From Branchiostoma floridae (Eukaryota; Chordata; Leptocardii; Amphioxiformes; Branchiostomatidae), in contig NC_049987.1 in assembly GCF_000003815.2 (NCBI RefSeq), positions 24,573,015-24,637,014 on the forward strand: DNA of 64,000 bases. The letters are read 5' to 3'. The notes below the pieces were generated by a model. That model did not search any database. It saw nothing but the letters and a program-made list of their open reading frames with translations, and was not told the DNA's origin. Positions 43,451 to 54,589 of this stretch are shown here, piece after piece. How positions within the stretch are numbered: position 1 is the first letter of the stretch; each line of letters opens with the position of its first letter. A program made the position numbers and the translations under genes.

Positions 43451-43734
43451 TTAATGGTTAACTGTCGCAAGAAAAAACAAAACAACTATAAACGTCCGAT
43501 TAAGTTCAGTGCCGAAGTGTTATGATCTGTGCCGCGTACCGGTATGCCGCACCGAACGGGTACTACGACTTTTAAAAAGTTCTAGAAACGGTTCTTGGAC
43601 TTTCAAAAAAGAAATAGCATTTGTATATATTCTCTTTTGTGTTGTGGTATACTTATAAATCATCTAAAACCTTCCATAGATCGAGAAATTTGCGTTCAGA
43701 AATGACGAAAAACATCGTCTATCGGCGACAGTGA

Positions 43735-43865
43735 GCGTAATGGCGGCCGAAATCCCGCAATCTCACGTGGTGACTTCTCGCGAGATCTGGGAAAGCTAGC
43801 GACGTCACGGGACACTAGCGCTGTGATTGGCTAGGATACACAACAACTACCGACCGCCATTTTTG
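43735..43865 (+). promoter_or_regulatory. Promoter-like motif cluster inside a hAT element
   Basis: Within 130 bp: AATGGCGGC (43739, YY1-like), CACGTG (43764), the palindrome TCTCGCGAGA (43776-43785), GACGTCAC (43801, CRE-like), ATTGG (43826, CCAAT box inverted) and GCCAT in accgccattttt (about 43851-43862, YY1-like inverted). Each is a known element of CpG-island promoters; together they suggest a working or captured promoter. Confidence 0.5.
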
Positions 43866-44599
43866 ATGCAACAACAACAACAACATTTATCCCGAAAATT
43901 TCTGCCGTTTTCGGAGATTTTTCGGGCTCAAAACTCATATAAAAAGGAACCAAAGTTATACTTGATGTTTTTTACGTCCATCATCTCTTATGTGAACACT
44001 TTATTTTTCCGCTGTGTTGCCGATAGCGAACTTGAACGAGGTCGATTTCCCGTGCCGAGCACCCGGGCCGGTGGGCACATGTATCTGATTGTGTTTTGTT
44101 TTGTTTACGATGATTGACGATGAAAACAGAGACTAAAGTTGTTAATCTAGACAAAGTTTAATAGTGTGTTGTCTTATTTCTCCCAATAACAAAGTTTAGT
44201 TTGTAGTGTTATACTTATAGCGAGATCGACCTACCGCCAAGTTTGCGAATTATGTGACAGGGCAAATTCGTGTAACTGAGGCCTTGAAAAACGGGTTTTG
44301 ATTATCGTATGCGAAAGGCCGCCGACACACATTGTCAACAACCATAACAATAGCAAAACAAACAGTGAGCGGCTTTCTGACTGTGGACGGCGTCCCCTAA
44401 GCCTCTAGCTTCAATACAAAACACAAAACTGCGGTTTACATTTATCAACTTTGTACAGATTTCTCGGCAAAATGTGGGTCGCAATTTTTTTATGAGGACG
44501 GCCTCTGGTTGCGTTCAAGCCGTCCAAAACGAAATGGGACCGTCATTGGACGGGTGGACGCCCCTCTGGCGGAAACACTGCCAAGACTTTTCAAGTTAA

Positions 44600-46250
44600 A
44601 AAGTGCTGCTTTTGACCAGCCCAGTACTTGCCACAGCTTGTCCTAAGGTCCTGTGGTGCATGACCTGGTCAGTAAGGAGTTGTCATGCTAGGCAAACCTG
44701 CTGGTATGTTCTGTTTGTTTGGATGGCCCTTTTTACTCCAGTCCCCCTGCTACAATCCTATAGAGACATATTGTTTTAGAGCCACTAGGGAGTTTTGATG
44801 GTTTAGTCCTAATGATTTAATGATTTGGCTTGAGAATGAGGGTAAGATTGTCATATAGTATGTCCCTTTTAGTGTCATACTCATAGTAGAAGTTCTACAA
44901 ATGTTTTTGCCAGCCGGGAATTTCTCTTTAAAAAAAGGAAGCGACGAAAGGTTTGTAGGGCTTCCAGTGTTGGACTGGTGACACATCCGGTTGAAGTTTC
45001 TAATTGGCAATACCAGTGGTTAATTGAGCGATACAGCTTGCTAAAGGAAGGAAGCTAAGGGGACCCCCAGTCGTTTGGAAGTCTGTAAAAGCTTTCAGAC
45101 TGGTATGTGCTGCGGTAAAGTACACAACACCACCCTTCTGCGGGCAAAACCCGTGCGAGAAAGGTTGTTGGACAATCAGCAACAGGTACCTATGTTCTCA
45201 CCTGGACTGGTGGAAAGGCAACAAAGGACTAGTACACAGGGAAGATTTCTCAAATCCTTGAATGTTTTTGATAAAGCTACTTCCAGCAAACTACAATACA
45301 GTCTGTACAAGATCTTGTGCCTTGATCGGGCTTGAAGTCTTGCAACCTGTGTAATACTAGTAGTACTGGTACTAGTGGTAGTAGTAGTAGAACAGTAGTA
45401 GTATTTGATTCTCTGAGCATTTAGACAATTAAAATAAGTTACAACTTACAAGTGATGATAGAAAAAGTTAGAAAAGACTGCATAAACATTTACGAAGTCA
45501 CCAAAGTTCAGTGTCAATGTTGTTGTGTCTCCGGCAGCAGCCTATACTTGTACTACACATGTTCCTGATTTATAAGTCATTATGTGGAACGTGACCTTTG
45601 TATCCACACAAGTTACTGCAGGCATGTAGGTGTGTGTAGCAGGGTTACCATAGGAATCCTCACCAAGCCAGTTCTGGCAATTCGTATTTGCAGTAAGCTT
45701 GCTCGAATTGAAGGGTAGTGTAAATATGGCACACACGAACTTTCAGATTAGATACAGGGGTGTGAACGTGTGTCAAGTTGGCTACAGGTTTGAGGATCAG
45801 GGTGTTGTTTAAAGGTGGGAGGGGCAAACTGGGCAACCGTCCAACTGGTAAGAAAAGACACCCAGCTTTGGGGGCAACTTTGACACGTGCGCACACATTG
45901 TTTGAATTTTATAGGGATAGCATAACATACTTTCTTTTGTGAGACCTTCCTGATATTACACACTTGACAGCCAGCTGAAAAATGTTGGCATAAACGATTT
46001 GCTTTGGAAGAAATTCATTTGTAAACTTGAGAAGGTTCAACTCCTTATTGGTCTGTCAAGACGCCACCTGCCACCTCTGAGACTTGATACAAGTTCTTGA
46101 AACCTGACAAGTTGATTGATGAAGTCTTGATGTCCTCCAGTACTACACAAGGCAGACTCTAGGTGTTCTTGATGGGGGGTCAGATAAGGTCATTCCCCTG
46201 CCCTTGGACATGATTTATTGCAGACCACCTAATTAGCTTTCTCTTTTGCT
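44600..46250. other. Intronic-looking sequence, no exon seen
   Basis: It contains a short AGT-rich low-complexity patch (about 45355-45402). Open frames of up to 86 codons have no recognised features. Confidence 0.5.
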
Positions 46251-46254
46251 GTTA

Positions 46255-46613
46255 GGCCACACCAATTTAATTTCTTGGTTCACGGATTCGCTCGCTCCTA
46301 TTTTTTGGAAAAAAAAAATAAAAATAAAAATAACCACTCAGCAAATTTTCACCATTAATGAAACCATTCACCAACTTTCTGGTGTAGCAAATTGGCCTTT
46401 ATATTATAAGCTCCTTAAAGTGTGGGTACAGGTGCTGTTACTGTACAAGAATAGTACTTTTTAAAGCTGGAAACTTTTTTTCTTTATGTTTTGGATTAGC
46501 CGTTACCTTTACCCCAACCATTTTACAATTTTTATTTTTATTTTTATTTTGCCCTCTCGCTCCATATTTTTTATGAAAAAATCCGTGAACCAAGAAATTA
46601 AATTGGTGTGGCC
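46255..46613. mobile_element. Harbinger-like MITE, copy 2
   Basis: A 359-bp element with inverted ends GGCCACACCAATTTAATTTC and perfect TTA on both sides (46252-46254 and 46614-46616). It is nearly identical to 5369-5735. The main difference is small indels in the A-rich and T-rich runs and loss of a short 'tgtttttg' patch. Confidence 0.88.
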
Positions 46614-46619
46614 TTAGGA

Positions 46620-48254
46620 TGAGATTTCATGTCATAGTCAGAATACAGAGATAACGTTATAATTGTATAAATGGTTAGAAGTTTAGATCGTGGATACAAA
46701 GTCTTTTGAGATATTCAGAAGAAAAAAAACTTCTGAGGTGATAATTCTTCATATCAGAGATGACAGAATACAGTATATGATGTCATATTGTTGTCGTATA
46801 CAGAGGTAATTCGATATGTGTACAAAAGCCTAGACCATACATATAGGGGGCTATACAAAGTGTCTTCAGTTTGTCAGACTTTCAGAGGGCAAAATTTGCA
46901 AGAAAGAATTAAATTTTATTGTAGGAGTTGTTTCTGATGTTTTGTATTGATGTGGCATACATCCAACCTTGAGAGCAATCAAATATTTGTTGTAAACAAA
47001 TATTGTAGCCCTAGTATTGATTTTTTTACTAGGGTTTGTCAGCTGAGAATATGATAACTAAAAATAAGTTGCCATATGTTGTTTCATGACTCTTACAGAT
47101 CAATTTCCTTCTGTCACCAGCTTGAAAGAAACTTAAACTCCAGACTTACACTGATTGGACCAGTGTATTTATTGTTAAACAGATTTTCTTATGGACCTGG
47201 TTCTGGTATTACTTTTGCGCAGTGTAGTCTTAGTTTATCGCAGAGGTGTAATCTTGCCAGTACGGTTTGTTTGTTAAGTCCTGTAACCAGGTAATATTGA
47301 TTTTAGCTTCACCTCAGCTATTTGAGTCATGCTAAAAATGTAAAGTTGAGAATCATAAGTTAGGGATTACTGTAACCTATTTAACAAACATTTTTGTAGT
47401 TATACAGTGTATTCTTGTATGTCTAGTCTGGTATTGATTATTATTTATACTAAATTATAGACAAAAAAATCTATGCTACAATTATTAGCTGAGTAAAAAA
47501 CGGTGGTAGACAGGTATTAAGTACATTGTGATTTGTGAGAAAGTTTTGTCTTTTTGGACACAGTATGAAATTTAGCTATGTCACTTATGTGATGTATGTA
47601 AGCTTAGAATTACTTATGTTAATAAATAAATGATACATGATTTAGACCCATTATAACTGTACTGGAATGTATAATGTTAGTGTCTAAATATTGTGTTAAG
47701 GTAAAGAAAGTAGCACCATTATAATAAAACCCAAACACAGTAGATTGTGTTTGCACCTGGGCACCTCCATAGGTGTCAGCGCTGTAATGACTACTTTCTG
47801 TGCAAGTTTTTGCTGCTAAGACAACACAGAAATTTCAGGGCACACCGCTCAGTTGTTCTCCTGGCATGCCTGGAGTTCCAAGGCATCTTATCTCCCATAG
47901 ATCGGTGTCCACAACAGTACATGGTGGGGTTGTACCTACCCTAGCATGGCTGCAGAAACTATGCTGTCCGTATTCAGGGTTCTCCCCTGAAATTTTCAGT
48001 GTAGTGGAGGGAGTGGAAATGGAATGGAAATAAACGTATTTTGCAATGACAGAAGGTGTCAAATACTCCAAGAATAATAGCGATTCCTTTGGTGTGTAGT
48101 ACTAGTAGCAAAACGATTGTTGTTTTGGTCATTGCCCATTCACAAGTTTTGGAAGACAATGCCAAATGGAGTAGGGGCACAAAAATCTGAATTTTCATGA
48201 ATTTCACCAAAACTAACCAGGAAAATAGGGGAGGAACACACTGAATTTCAAAAG
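46620..48254. other. Intronic-looking sequence, no exon seen
   Basis: AT-rich sequence without recognised repeats. Confidence 0.5.
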
Positions 48255-48256
48255 TA

Positions 48257-48858
48257 CCGTATATTCTCGAATAAAGTACGCACCCCAATTAAAGTACGCA
48301 CCCCTGATTTTGGACAAGTCTTAGACAGATCTTTGGGACTGAAAGGTAAAATGGAAAAACTCAAATAAAATACGCACCCCTTCTCCACCAATTTTGAACA
48401 GACCTTTAACTGGATAAATTCAAATTTATGATGTTTTCCCCAGGTTATTTTGCATGAAATAACCTGCATTTACACTGTCATTATCTCTATGAACTTGTGA
48501 ATTGCCTACTGCAAATTATAAAAATCACTGAAAACTGGTAAAAGAAATCAGGAAAAACCAGTTGTACAAGTCAAAGTCACTAACTCAAAAGGATTGTATG
48601 CAAATGCCAATCTTATGTAAATCATGTTTAGACAATTTCTTTGTTTCATGTTTAGACAACTACAAGACAACAACAATGTGCATGTTTTGAAACATTACTA
48701 GAAGTGTAGCTCCACCTTGCTTTATTTTAGGCTTTTTTTACCATTTCTCTGTGCAGTGACCTCAAATAAAGTACGCACCCCAACTTTGGCAACAACTTGT
48801 AGCACCTTTTCAATTTTGAAAAGTTAAAAAAGTGCGTACTTTATTCGAGAATATACGG
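48257..48858. mobile_element. TA-flanked MITE with ends CCGTATATTCTCG
   Basis: A 602-bp element with inverted ends of about 28 bp beginning CCGTATATTCTCGAATAAAG, flanked by TA (48255-48256 and 48859-48860), as in Tc1/mariner/pogo elements. The subterminal motif (aaagtacgcacccc) is repeated in direct orientation at about 48290, 48367 and 48769. It is noncoding. Confidence 0.88.
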
Positions 48859-48869
48859 TAGTATAGTGG

Positions 48870-49660
48870 AGTTGGGCTAGGAGAATAGTGGAGGACTCTG
48901 AGTGACTATTAGTATTCCGAAGGGGTAGAGCGCCTTGACCTACGCTTGTGTTGTCGGTCGAGGTTGAGTTCTCATGGAAATGTGGACTTCATGCCTGGCG
49001 TGGACGGTATAAAGGAGTATTGTGTTATGGTTCTTTTTCTGCTGCGATGAGCTTGAAAGAATGGTGATAACAGCTAAATGTCTGTAAATGTAAAAACATG
49101 ACAGGAAAGAATCATGTTTTTTTTGGGTAGTGTCTGTACAGTTTACGTTGGAACAAGTGGAGTATCGTCATAATCTCATGTGTAGAGTGTGGAGTTCGTC
49201 TAATCCGGTTCAAGAGGGAAGCCATTTTAGCGGCCGACTATTCAGGGGTGTTTTCCTCATTTGCATATGAAAGGCGCGAGGAATGAAAACAAGTGCTGCC
49301 AAGGGCCGCTGAGAGAAAGAGGGGGCCCACAAAGGCCCGCATAGTTCCCCATTGTTGCTGTGGTCAGGAGACGTCATTTAAGAGGTGTTGTACGTCCGAG
49401 ACTGCAACAGAGAAAGTTCGGACGGGGTGAAGTGGCGGTATTATACCCTCCGCCCGGAACTCCAATAATAGACGCGTAGTGAGTCTGGGCGAACGGAAGA
49501 GGATCGTGTCATGTCACAGAGATATTGTGTCCGGAACCCGATCTCCCTTCCTGTATGTGATATACTCTAATTATGTCATACCTTGACTGTGATAACGTTC
49601 GTTACAGGTATTCCGGACTGGGTGATAATTTTCCGTATCACACAGGCTTCTTAGTTGTAT
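48870..49660 (+). other. CpG-richer segment with an octamer-like site
   Basis: GC content and CpG rise at about 49180-49520. An ATTTGCAT octamer (about 49258) and a 'gacgtcat' CRE-like site (about 49370) are present. It could be an alternative promoter or enhancer, but no exon with a donor was found directly downstream. Confidence 0.3.
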
Positions 49661-49975
49661 CACACAGGCTCCCATTGATTAAATAGAACACACTCCACTG
49701 CAAGTGAACAGAGTTCTTCTGTTTGAATTTTCATCATCAGAATTTTTCTTGAATTGATGTTCTTAAAGAATAAAGTTGTTGGTGCAGGTTGAAGTAATGA
49801 GTAAAGTTTTATCCTTTTTATGATTAGTTTGGCAATTAAATCAGTGTTTTCCAACTCTTACCTTGGTATGACATAAATGAAATACAACACGTGTAATGCC
49901 ACAGAGATATCGTGTTGGACGTGTCCGGAAACCCTATCCCCTTCCCTGTATATGATATACCCTAATTATAGCAAG
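49505..49975 (+). repeat. Direct duplication of about 75 bp
   Basis: 'gccacagagatat.gtgt' through 'gtatatgatatac.ctaatta' is present at about 49512-49575 and 49896-49970. Confidence 0.7.
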
Positions 49976-49979
49976 CCAG

Positions 49980-51400
49980 CCAAAATATCATCTGCCATCT
50001 GAACTGCCATTGTTTACCAAACCTTCATATCTTCATTACATATCATCACATGGTGAGGAAGAAAGCAATGTGTTTCACACCCTGGATTATAACTATTGTG
50101 TTACGAATTCTTCAAGACACCAGTGCCACAAACAAATTATGTATAGAATACAGTTTGGGTTCGTGGGCTATGGGTAAAGTGAGGTTTTCCTGAGTTAGGA
50201 TCAAATCACTGCATTGTGAGATAATTGTTCCTTTGGAAACAGAATGGTTATGAGGAAAACATGATTCCTTTTTACAAACATGAAAGTTTGAGTTTTGCAG
50301 TTGATTGTACAAAGAAACAACTTCAATCTATGACAGAACAATATGCAGAACTTGAAGTTTAAGGTTATGAAAAAAACATTATAAACATCATTAGCTAGAC
50401 GTCATTGCGTCTGTTTTCTAATGTGGTAGGTCTGTTTGACTTGTAGAAGTCACAAGGACATAAAATGGTCCTTCTAAGTTCAATAAAACATTCTTTATGA
50501 TGGTAATTATATCAAGTTGACCTTCATGCTTGTTGATACTAAACTGATTGTACATATATATGATATGCTAAATCACCATGTTTGTGCTAGTACATGTAAT
50601 TTCACTTGTCTTTTATCTTACCCACGATTATAACAAATTGTAAGATGATAGGGTAATTTTTCTTTCTTGAAATCGTAAGATGATACGGTTAATTTTTCTT
50701 TATTTAAATCATATCTGTTTAAGTTATGTCATTGTTCTAAATGGTAATCTTATCTACCAGGTTAGCTTCCCTTTTAAACTTTGATTGATTGATTGAAGTT
50801 ACGTAGATCTACTGTCATTTTCAAAATTGAGCACCATGCTATGAGCTCCCTCTACAGGCCATTGCTGGTACTGCATTTAGTCTGACAACCGAAGTTCGGA
50901 GAGATGTTTCTTGTCACCTCTCACCACTGAGTAGTTGTGGAATGCAGTTTGACCCTTAGCTATACCATCACTCCAGGCTCTTGGTACTAACGTAACAGAA
51001 AGAAGAGGCCATAGTTGGGAAATTATAAACCTAGCTGTCCATACTTCATTTGGAGAAAGAAAGAAAGAGAGGTAGGCAAGTGGGAAGATGGCATCCGAAA
51101 ATGGATACTCGAGTGAAAACCCAGAAGGGTGGAGAAAACTGTTTGCTAGCTTTTCTGTGGTGCCCAAACAGTCGGACTGAGATAAATGAGATGCAATTCA
51201 AGATACCTTCTTTTAGAGGTTTTCCAAACTGATGCACACCGTAGGACAGTGGTATAAAGTGTAAGGAGGAGAATTTCGTTGTCTACAGTGTTGTAAAGCA
51301 CATTTATCAATTCAGCTAGGCCCAGAAATACAACATTGAAAACACAACGATCTGCACGACAAACATTCATGGACAGGTGGTGTAAAGAAGGCAGTCTTCA
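49980..51400. other. Intronic-looking sequence, no exon seen
   Basis: AT-rich sequence with no recognised element. Confidence 0.5.
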
Positions 51401-51405
51401 GTAAA

Positions 51406-51787
51406 AACAAGGAATTGAAGAAGATACAGGTTGTAAAATCTGCCGTTAATCTCTAAAATTAGAGTCTTGGCAGTACAAATTAAAGAAGAAGAAGTAAGAT
51501 GTACTTGTTTTGCCATCTCATTATCAAAAGAAATGTTAAGACATTACCTGGCTACTTACCTTAATTTGGACATCCTAGCCGAGTTTGTACACAGTTCTAA
51601 GACTGAAGATCCTTGGGTAAAGAGAGTAAAAACAAGGGATAGAAGAAGATACAGGTTGTAAGTAAGATGTCCTTGTTTCGCCATCTCATTATGTGAGGAA
51701 ATGTAAAAGATAATACCCAACTGCTTACCTTAATTTGGACATCCTAGCCGAGTTTGTACACAATCTTAAGACTGAAGATCCTTGGGG
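51406..51787. repeat. Tandem duplication, about 225 bp
   Basis: 'gaagaagatacaggttgtaa', 'gccatctcatta' and 'cttaccttaatttggacatc' followed by ctagccgagtttgtacaca occur twice in order (51416-51620 and 51643-51787). On the minus strand each copy has a GTAAG(T/C) after 'tccaaattaag', a donor-like coincidence. Confidence 0.8.
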
Positions 51788-52090
51788 CCATCCCCTGTAA
51801 GCCGTGGTCAGTATCTCTTGCACAGAATGCAGCATCCTTGAGGGAAGGGTGGCATAAAAAGTGGAACACAAGCAACTGGTGTAATTGGTCAGGAAGGCTG
51901 CGCTGGATTGTGTTGGGCCCACTTTAGTGTGATGGAGACCAGATGTGGGGAAACATCACATGACTACTGGGGACAGGCAGGCATCTAAACACTGGAGTGG
52001 ATGGGTCCATTTACTCAGGGACAGGGGGCTCAGGACATAGTAAAGGCACCCTATTTGCTAGTGTATTTCGTGCAATTATCCGAATGGTGC

Positions 52091-52167
52091 TAGCCTGGTT
52101 ACCAAACCCCAGCCCAATCTCAAGTATCGAAAGATATTTTTGAGGTTGGGGTATGGTATCCAGGCTA
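52091..52167. mobile_element. Mutator-like hairpin MITE, TAGCCTGG family, copy 2 (77 bp)
   Basis: The inverted arms are TAGCCTGGTTACCAAACCCC ... and the reverse at the right (ggttggggtatggtatccag, then gcta). A perfect 9-bp duplication GAATGGTGC lies at 52082-52090 and 52168-52176. Confidence 0.92.
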
Positions 52168-52177
52168 GAATGGTGCA

Positions 52178-52298
52178 ACAAAGCGAAGTTATCAAGCTGG
52201 ACTGCACTACCATGGGAATTGGGAATTTTGTAATTTGTGCAATTAGCAGAAGTGTGCAGTTATCCGTTGTGCAATTTACTGGCTTCTGCTGTACCAGA
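52178..52298 (-). mobile_element. CAGTAGAAGCCAG-family MITE, partial
   Basis: 'aaagcgaagttatcaagctg' followed by gactgca, then 'gtgcaattagcagaagtgtg' and the end 'ggcttctgctgta', match the element at 57421 in reverse. Confidence 0.7.
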
Positions 52299-52499
52299 CT
52301 GGTTCCGGGGCGTATATTGCCCGACTCTACGGTTGTAGGGCCAACGTATCACCAAGGACATTCTACAGAAGGCCCCTGAGTTAGACCCCTGCATGTTAGA
52401 TATTACTAGTATTGAGATTGGGCCAGGGTCTGGTATCCAGGGTAGAGCTAACAGGGATAGGATGTTAGATAGATCAATAAATGGAGGTCTGGTGTGCCA

Positions 52500-52700
52500 C
52501 ACCTCCAGTACGTAAAAGAACCCATTACACTCACTGAAAAGAGTAGGGGTCCTTCCCAGTGGGAATGGATCAAACCTTGAAGCATTCAGATTATATAGGC
52601 TACAGAATCTTCATAATGTTGAAGTAGAAAAAAAAGAAAGAAAGAAAGTGCAGGCCACAGCATCTTCCGGCATGTTGGAGTAGCCTCAAAAGAAAGAAGA
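52500..52700 (+). mobile_element. SINE 3' body fragment
   Basis: 'gtacgtaaaagaacccatta' and 'actgaaaagagtaggggtcc' resemble a SINE body I recall from other invertebrates. A reverse relative (ttcttttgcatg preceded by cggg) lies near 61926. An AAAG run follows at 52627-52650. Confidence 0.4.
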
Positions 52701-52734
52701 AGGGTTTTCCGTAGTCTGACTCTAAGCCTAGTTG

Positions 52735-52900
52735 CCAAACTTCTCCAGGCTAGCTCCTAGGCTCTAGGGCCAAACTGCTTTTTGCTTGCAAGAAAAGTTT
52801 ACCACAGACACAAGCCCTGCTGGGTTCTACCCTGAGAGCATATGGCTCTAGATCCTTGGTCTGAACAGGTCCTGGAAACAGTCTGGCATCCAGGGTAGGT
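52735..52900. mobile_element. Relative of the 62.5-kb minisatellite unit
   Basis: 'ggtcctggaaacagtctggc' followed by atccagggtag (52867-52898) matches the 46-bp minisatellite unit, and 'ccaggctagctcctaggctc' lies inverted at 52746. A third match (gtctggtatccagggtag) is at 52429. These are single dispersed copies of the sequence that became tandem at 62475. Confidence 0.5.
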
Positions 52901-53482
52901 TTTATGATGATCAGTAGGGAAGAGTTCAACATGTAGGTCCTTTGCCACTCTGGTGAGGTTCTTTCAGACTGTTAGATCTGAAATATTTATTTATTTATTT
53001 GAAATAGATGGCAAAGGTGGAAGAACAAGTTTATCAGTCAGTGTTTGATACTGTGTGATCTTCTCGAAGAGAAGTTTTCCATGTTTTGCATACTTTCCAG
53101 GAGAGACAAACAAGCATGCTGTTTGCCGAGACATTAGTGATCATTAGACAAAGTCTACACAGAAAACATCTGGGAAGCAGGGATTGGTCCAGGGAGGCAA
53201 ACCCCTCCTGATCCACGGGGGAGGGGGGTGACAGAAGGATTGAATTTCGCTACCCTATGACCTCCTACCTTTGCAAACCTGTGTCTCATTAGGGGGAGCT
53301 TCTTTCTGTGGAAAACTGACTCTCTCCGTAGTGCATGACTTCAAGTCTTGCTCCCACCATTTTTCTTTCCTGCACCTCTGGAGTACCACCCTTCTGAGAA
53401 AGTTTTTCTTCCACCCACCAACATCTTGTCTCGTCAGCCTCTTCATCTTTCGTCTTGAGGAGTTTGCAGCAACTTCTTCAAG

Positions 53483-53495
53483 ATGTCCAACACAT
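53483..53495 (+). CDS. Possible alternative first exon (4 codons)
   Basis: ATG TCC AAC ACA T followed by a perfect GTAAGT donor. It would leave in phase 1, like 42586-42676. It is very short, so this rests only on the start context (agATGT, A-rich lead) and donor. Confidence 0.25.
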
Positions 53496-53918
53496 GTAAG
53501 TGCTCCTGGGACGTATCAAGGGGGGATCTACCCAGCCTGACTGGGTTTTCCAAAGCTGCTGGTAGCCTGTGGGAATGTGTCCAACTTCTCTCAAGTCTTT
53601 CCCCAAATGCTTGGGCAGAAAGGTTACCAACAACTCCAGGCGATGCGAAACCCGTCTGGATGGGAGGCCCAGGCAGCCCACAGTGCATGAAAGTAAATTT
53701 GCGGTGGTGTTTTTATTCCCGTGGCCTGTTTGTGTGGAAGATTTTCATAGCTGATTAGTGCATTAGAGCTGGGGTTAATAAGTAAGCCATGGGGTGGTTA
53801 TGGTGAGGTAATTGGAGGGGGATGTGTGTGTGTGAGAGAGAGAGCTTAGAGAGTTAGTTTAGTTGGCTCCAGGGAGAAGGGAAGGTTTGATGCTCCTTCT
53901 TCCCTCTGAGATTTTGAG

Positions 53919-54006
53919 ATGGAGTCCAAGGAAGAAGTTCTTGGCCAGCTATCCAGGCGGTTGTCCTTTGCGGAAGATGCTGGGTTGAAGAATACTCCCT
54001 CCAAAG
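53919..54006 (+). CDS. Possible alternative first exon (29 codons)
   Basis: ATG with G at -3 and +4 and an in-frame TGA upstream (53907). It encodes MESKEEVLGQLSRRLSFAED followed by AGLKNTPSK and one extra base at AAAG|GT (54007). The phase is again 1. RRLS is a classic PKA-type phosphorylation motif. The base composition (GC-rich thirds) stands out from the AT-rich sequence that follows. The donor GTCCTT is weak. If not spliced, the frame ends after about 20 further codons. Confidence 0.4.
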
Positions 54007-54545
54007 GTCCTTATCCTCTTTGTTATGATAGCCATTTTTTGTTAAAGGAAAACATAGTTTTGAAAACCTTGAAGTGAAATGATTTAGACAGTGCTGGGAA
54101 TGACATAAAGTTCTTTGACAGTTGTCCAGATGATAATTTCTCTGTCAGGTTGAAGAATACCGAAGGTCTTTTATCTTCCTTTCTTGATAGACATTTCTCT
54201 CGAAAATGAGTTGGTTCGATGTGTTTGAAGTCAACAAGATACGACAGTACAGTAGATAAGCCTACCAGCCATGCCTAGATGCATCCCTGTGTGGCGTTTC
54301 TAACTCGGCTGTCTCCCAAAACATGTCTTCCTCATCCTTGTGACTTGAACTGTGCTTGGGTGTCTAAACAATAGCGTCAGGCACCAATCCCTGTCTTAGC
54401 TGTAGTGGGTACTCAGGGGTGATAATGAGCATGCCGGGGTTGAGAGATTGCATGCTATGGAATCCCTCGCAGACAGCACTTCGTAACCGATATGAATGTA
54501 AATAAGACTTGGAGGACAAGCTAGCATTGGTGGCTGCCAAGAAAC

Positions 54546-54585
54546 GGCCGCCACTCGGGACCTCCGGCCGCCACTCGGGACCTCC
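54546..54585 (+). repeat. 20-bp tandem duplication
   Basis: ggccgccactcgggacctcc occurs twice back to back. It lies inside two long overlapping minus-strand open frames (54364-54879 and 54396-54875) that I do not accept as genes. Confidence 0.95.
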
Positions 54586-54589
54586 GTAG

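Larger units (their letters stand above)
43302..44580. mobile_element. hAT-type element, 1279 bp, carrying a promoter-like segment
   Basis: The left end CAGCGTTTCCGCCAGACC and the right end GGCGGAAACACTG (reverse complement CAGTGTTTCCGCC, then AGAGGGGCGTCCACC against the left's ...CCGTCCACC) are inverted. A perfect 8-bp duplication CCAAGACT lies at 43294-43301 and 44581-44588. The interior contains a 27-bp tandem repeat (about 43350-43450), a cluster of promoter motifs (43735-43865) and a 96-codon frame (43827-44117) with no hAT transposase features. It is non-autonomous. Confidence 0.9.

Noticed and set aside
43138-43485. Minus-strand protein with nine-residue repeats
   Set aside because: It reads a 27-bp noncoding tandem repeat near the end of a hAT element and crosses that element's border.
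51406-51787. Duplicated minus-strand exons with GTAAG donors
   Set aside because: The donor-like sequence follows a frame that differs between copies and has stops; the simplest reading is a local duplication.
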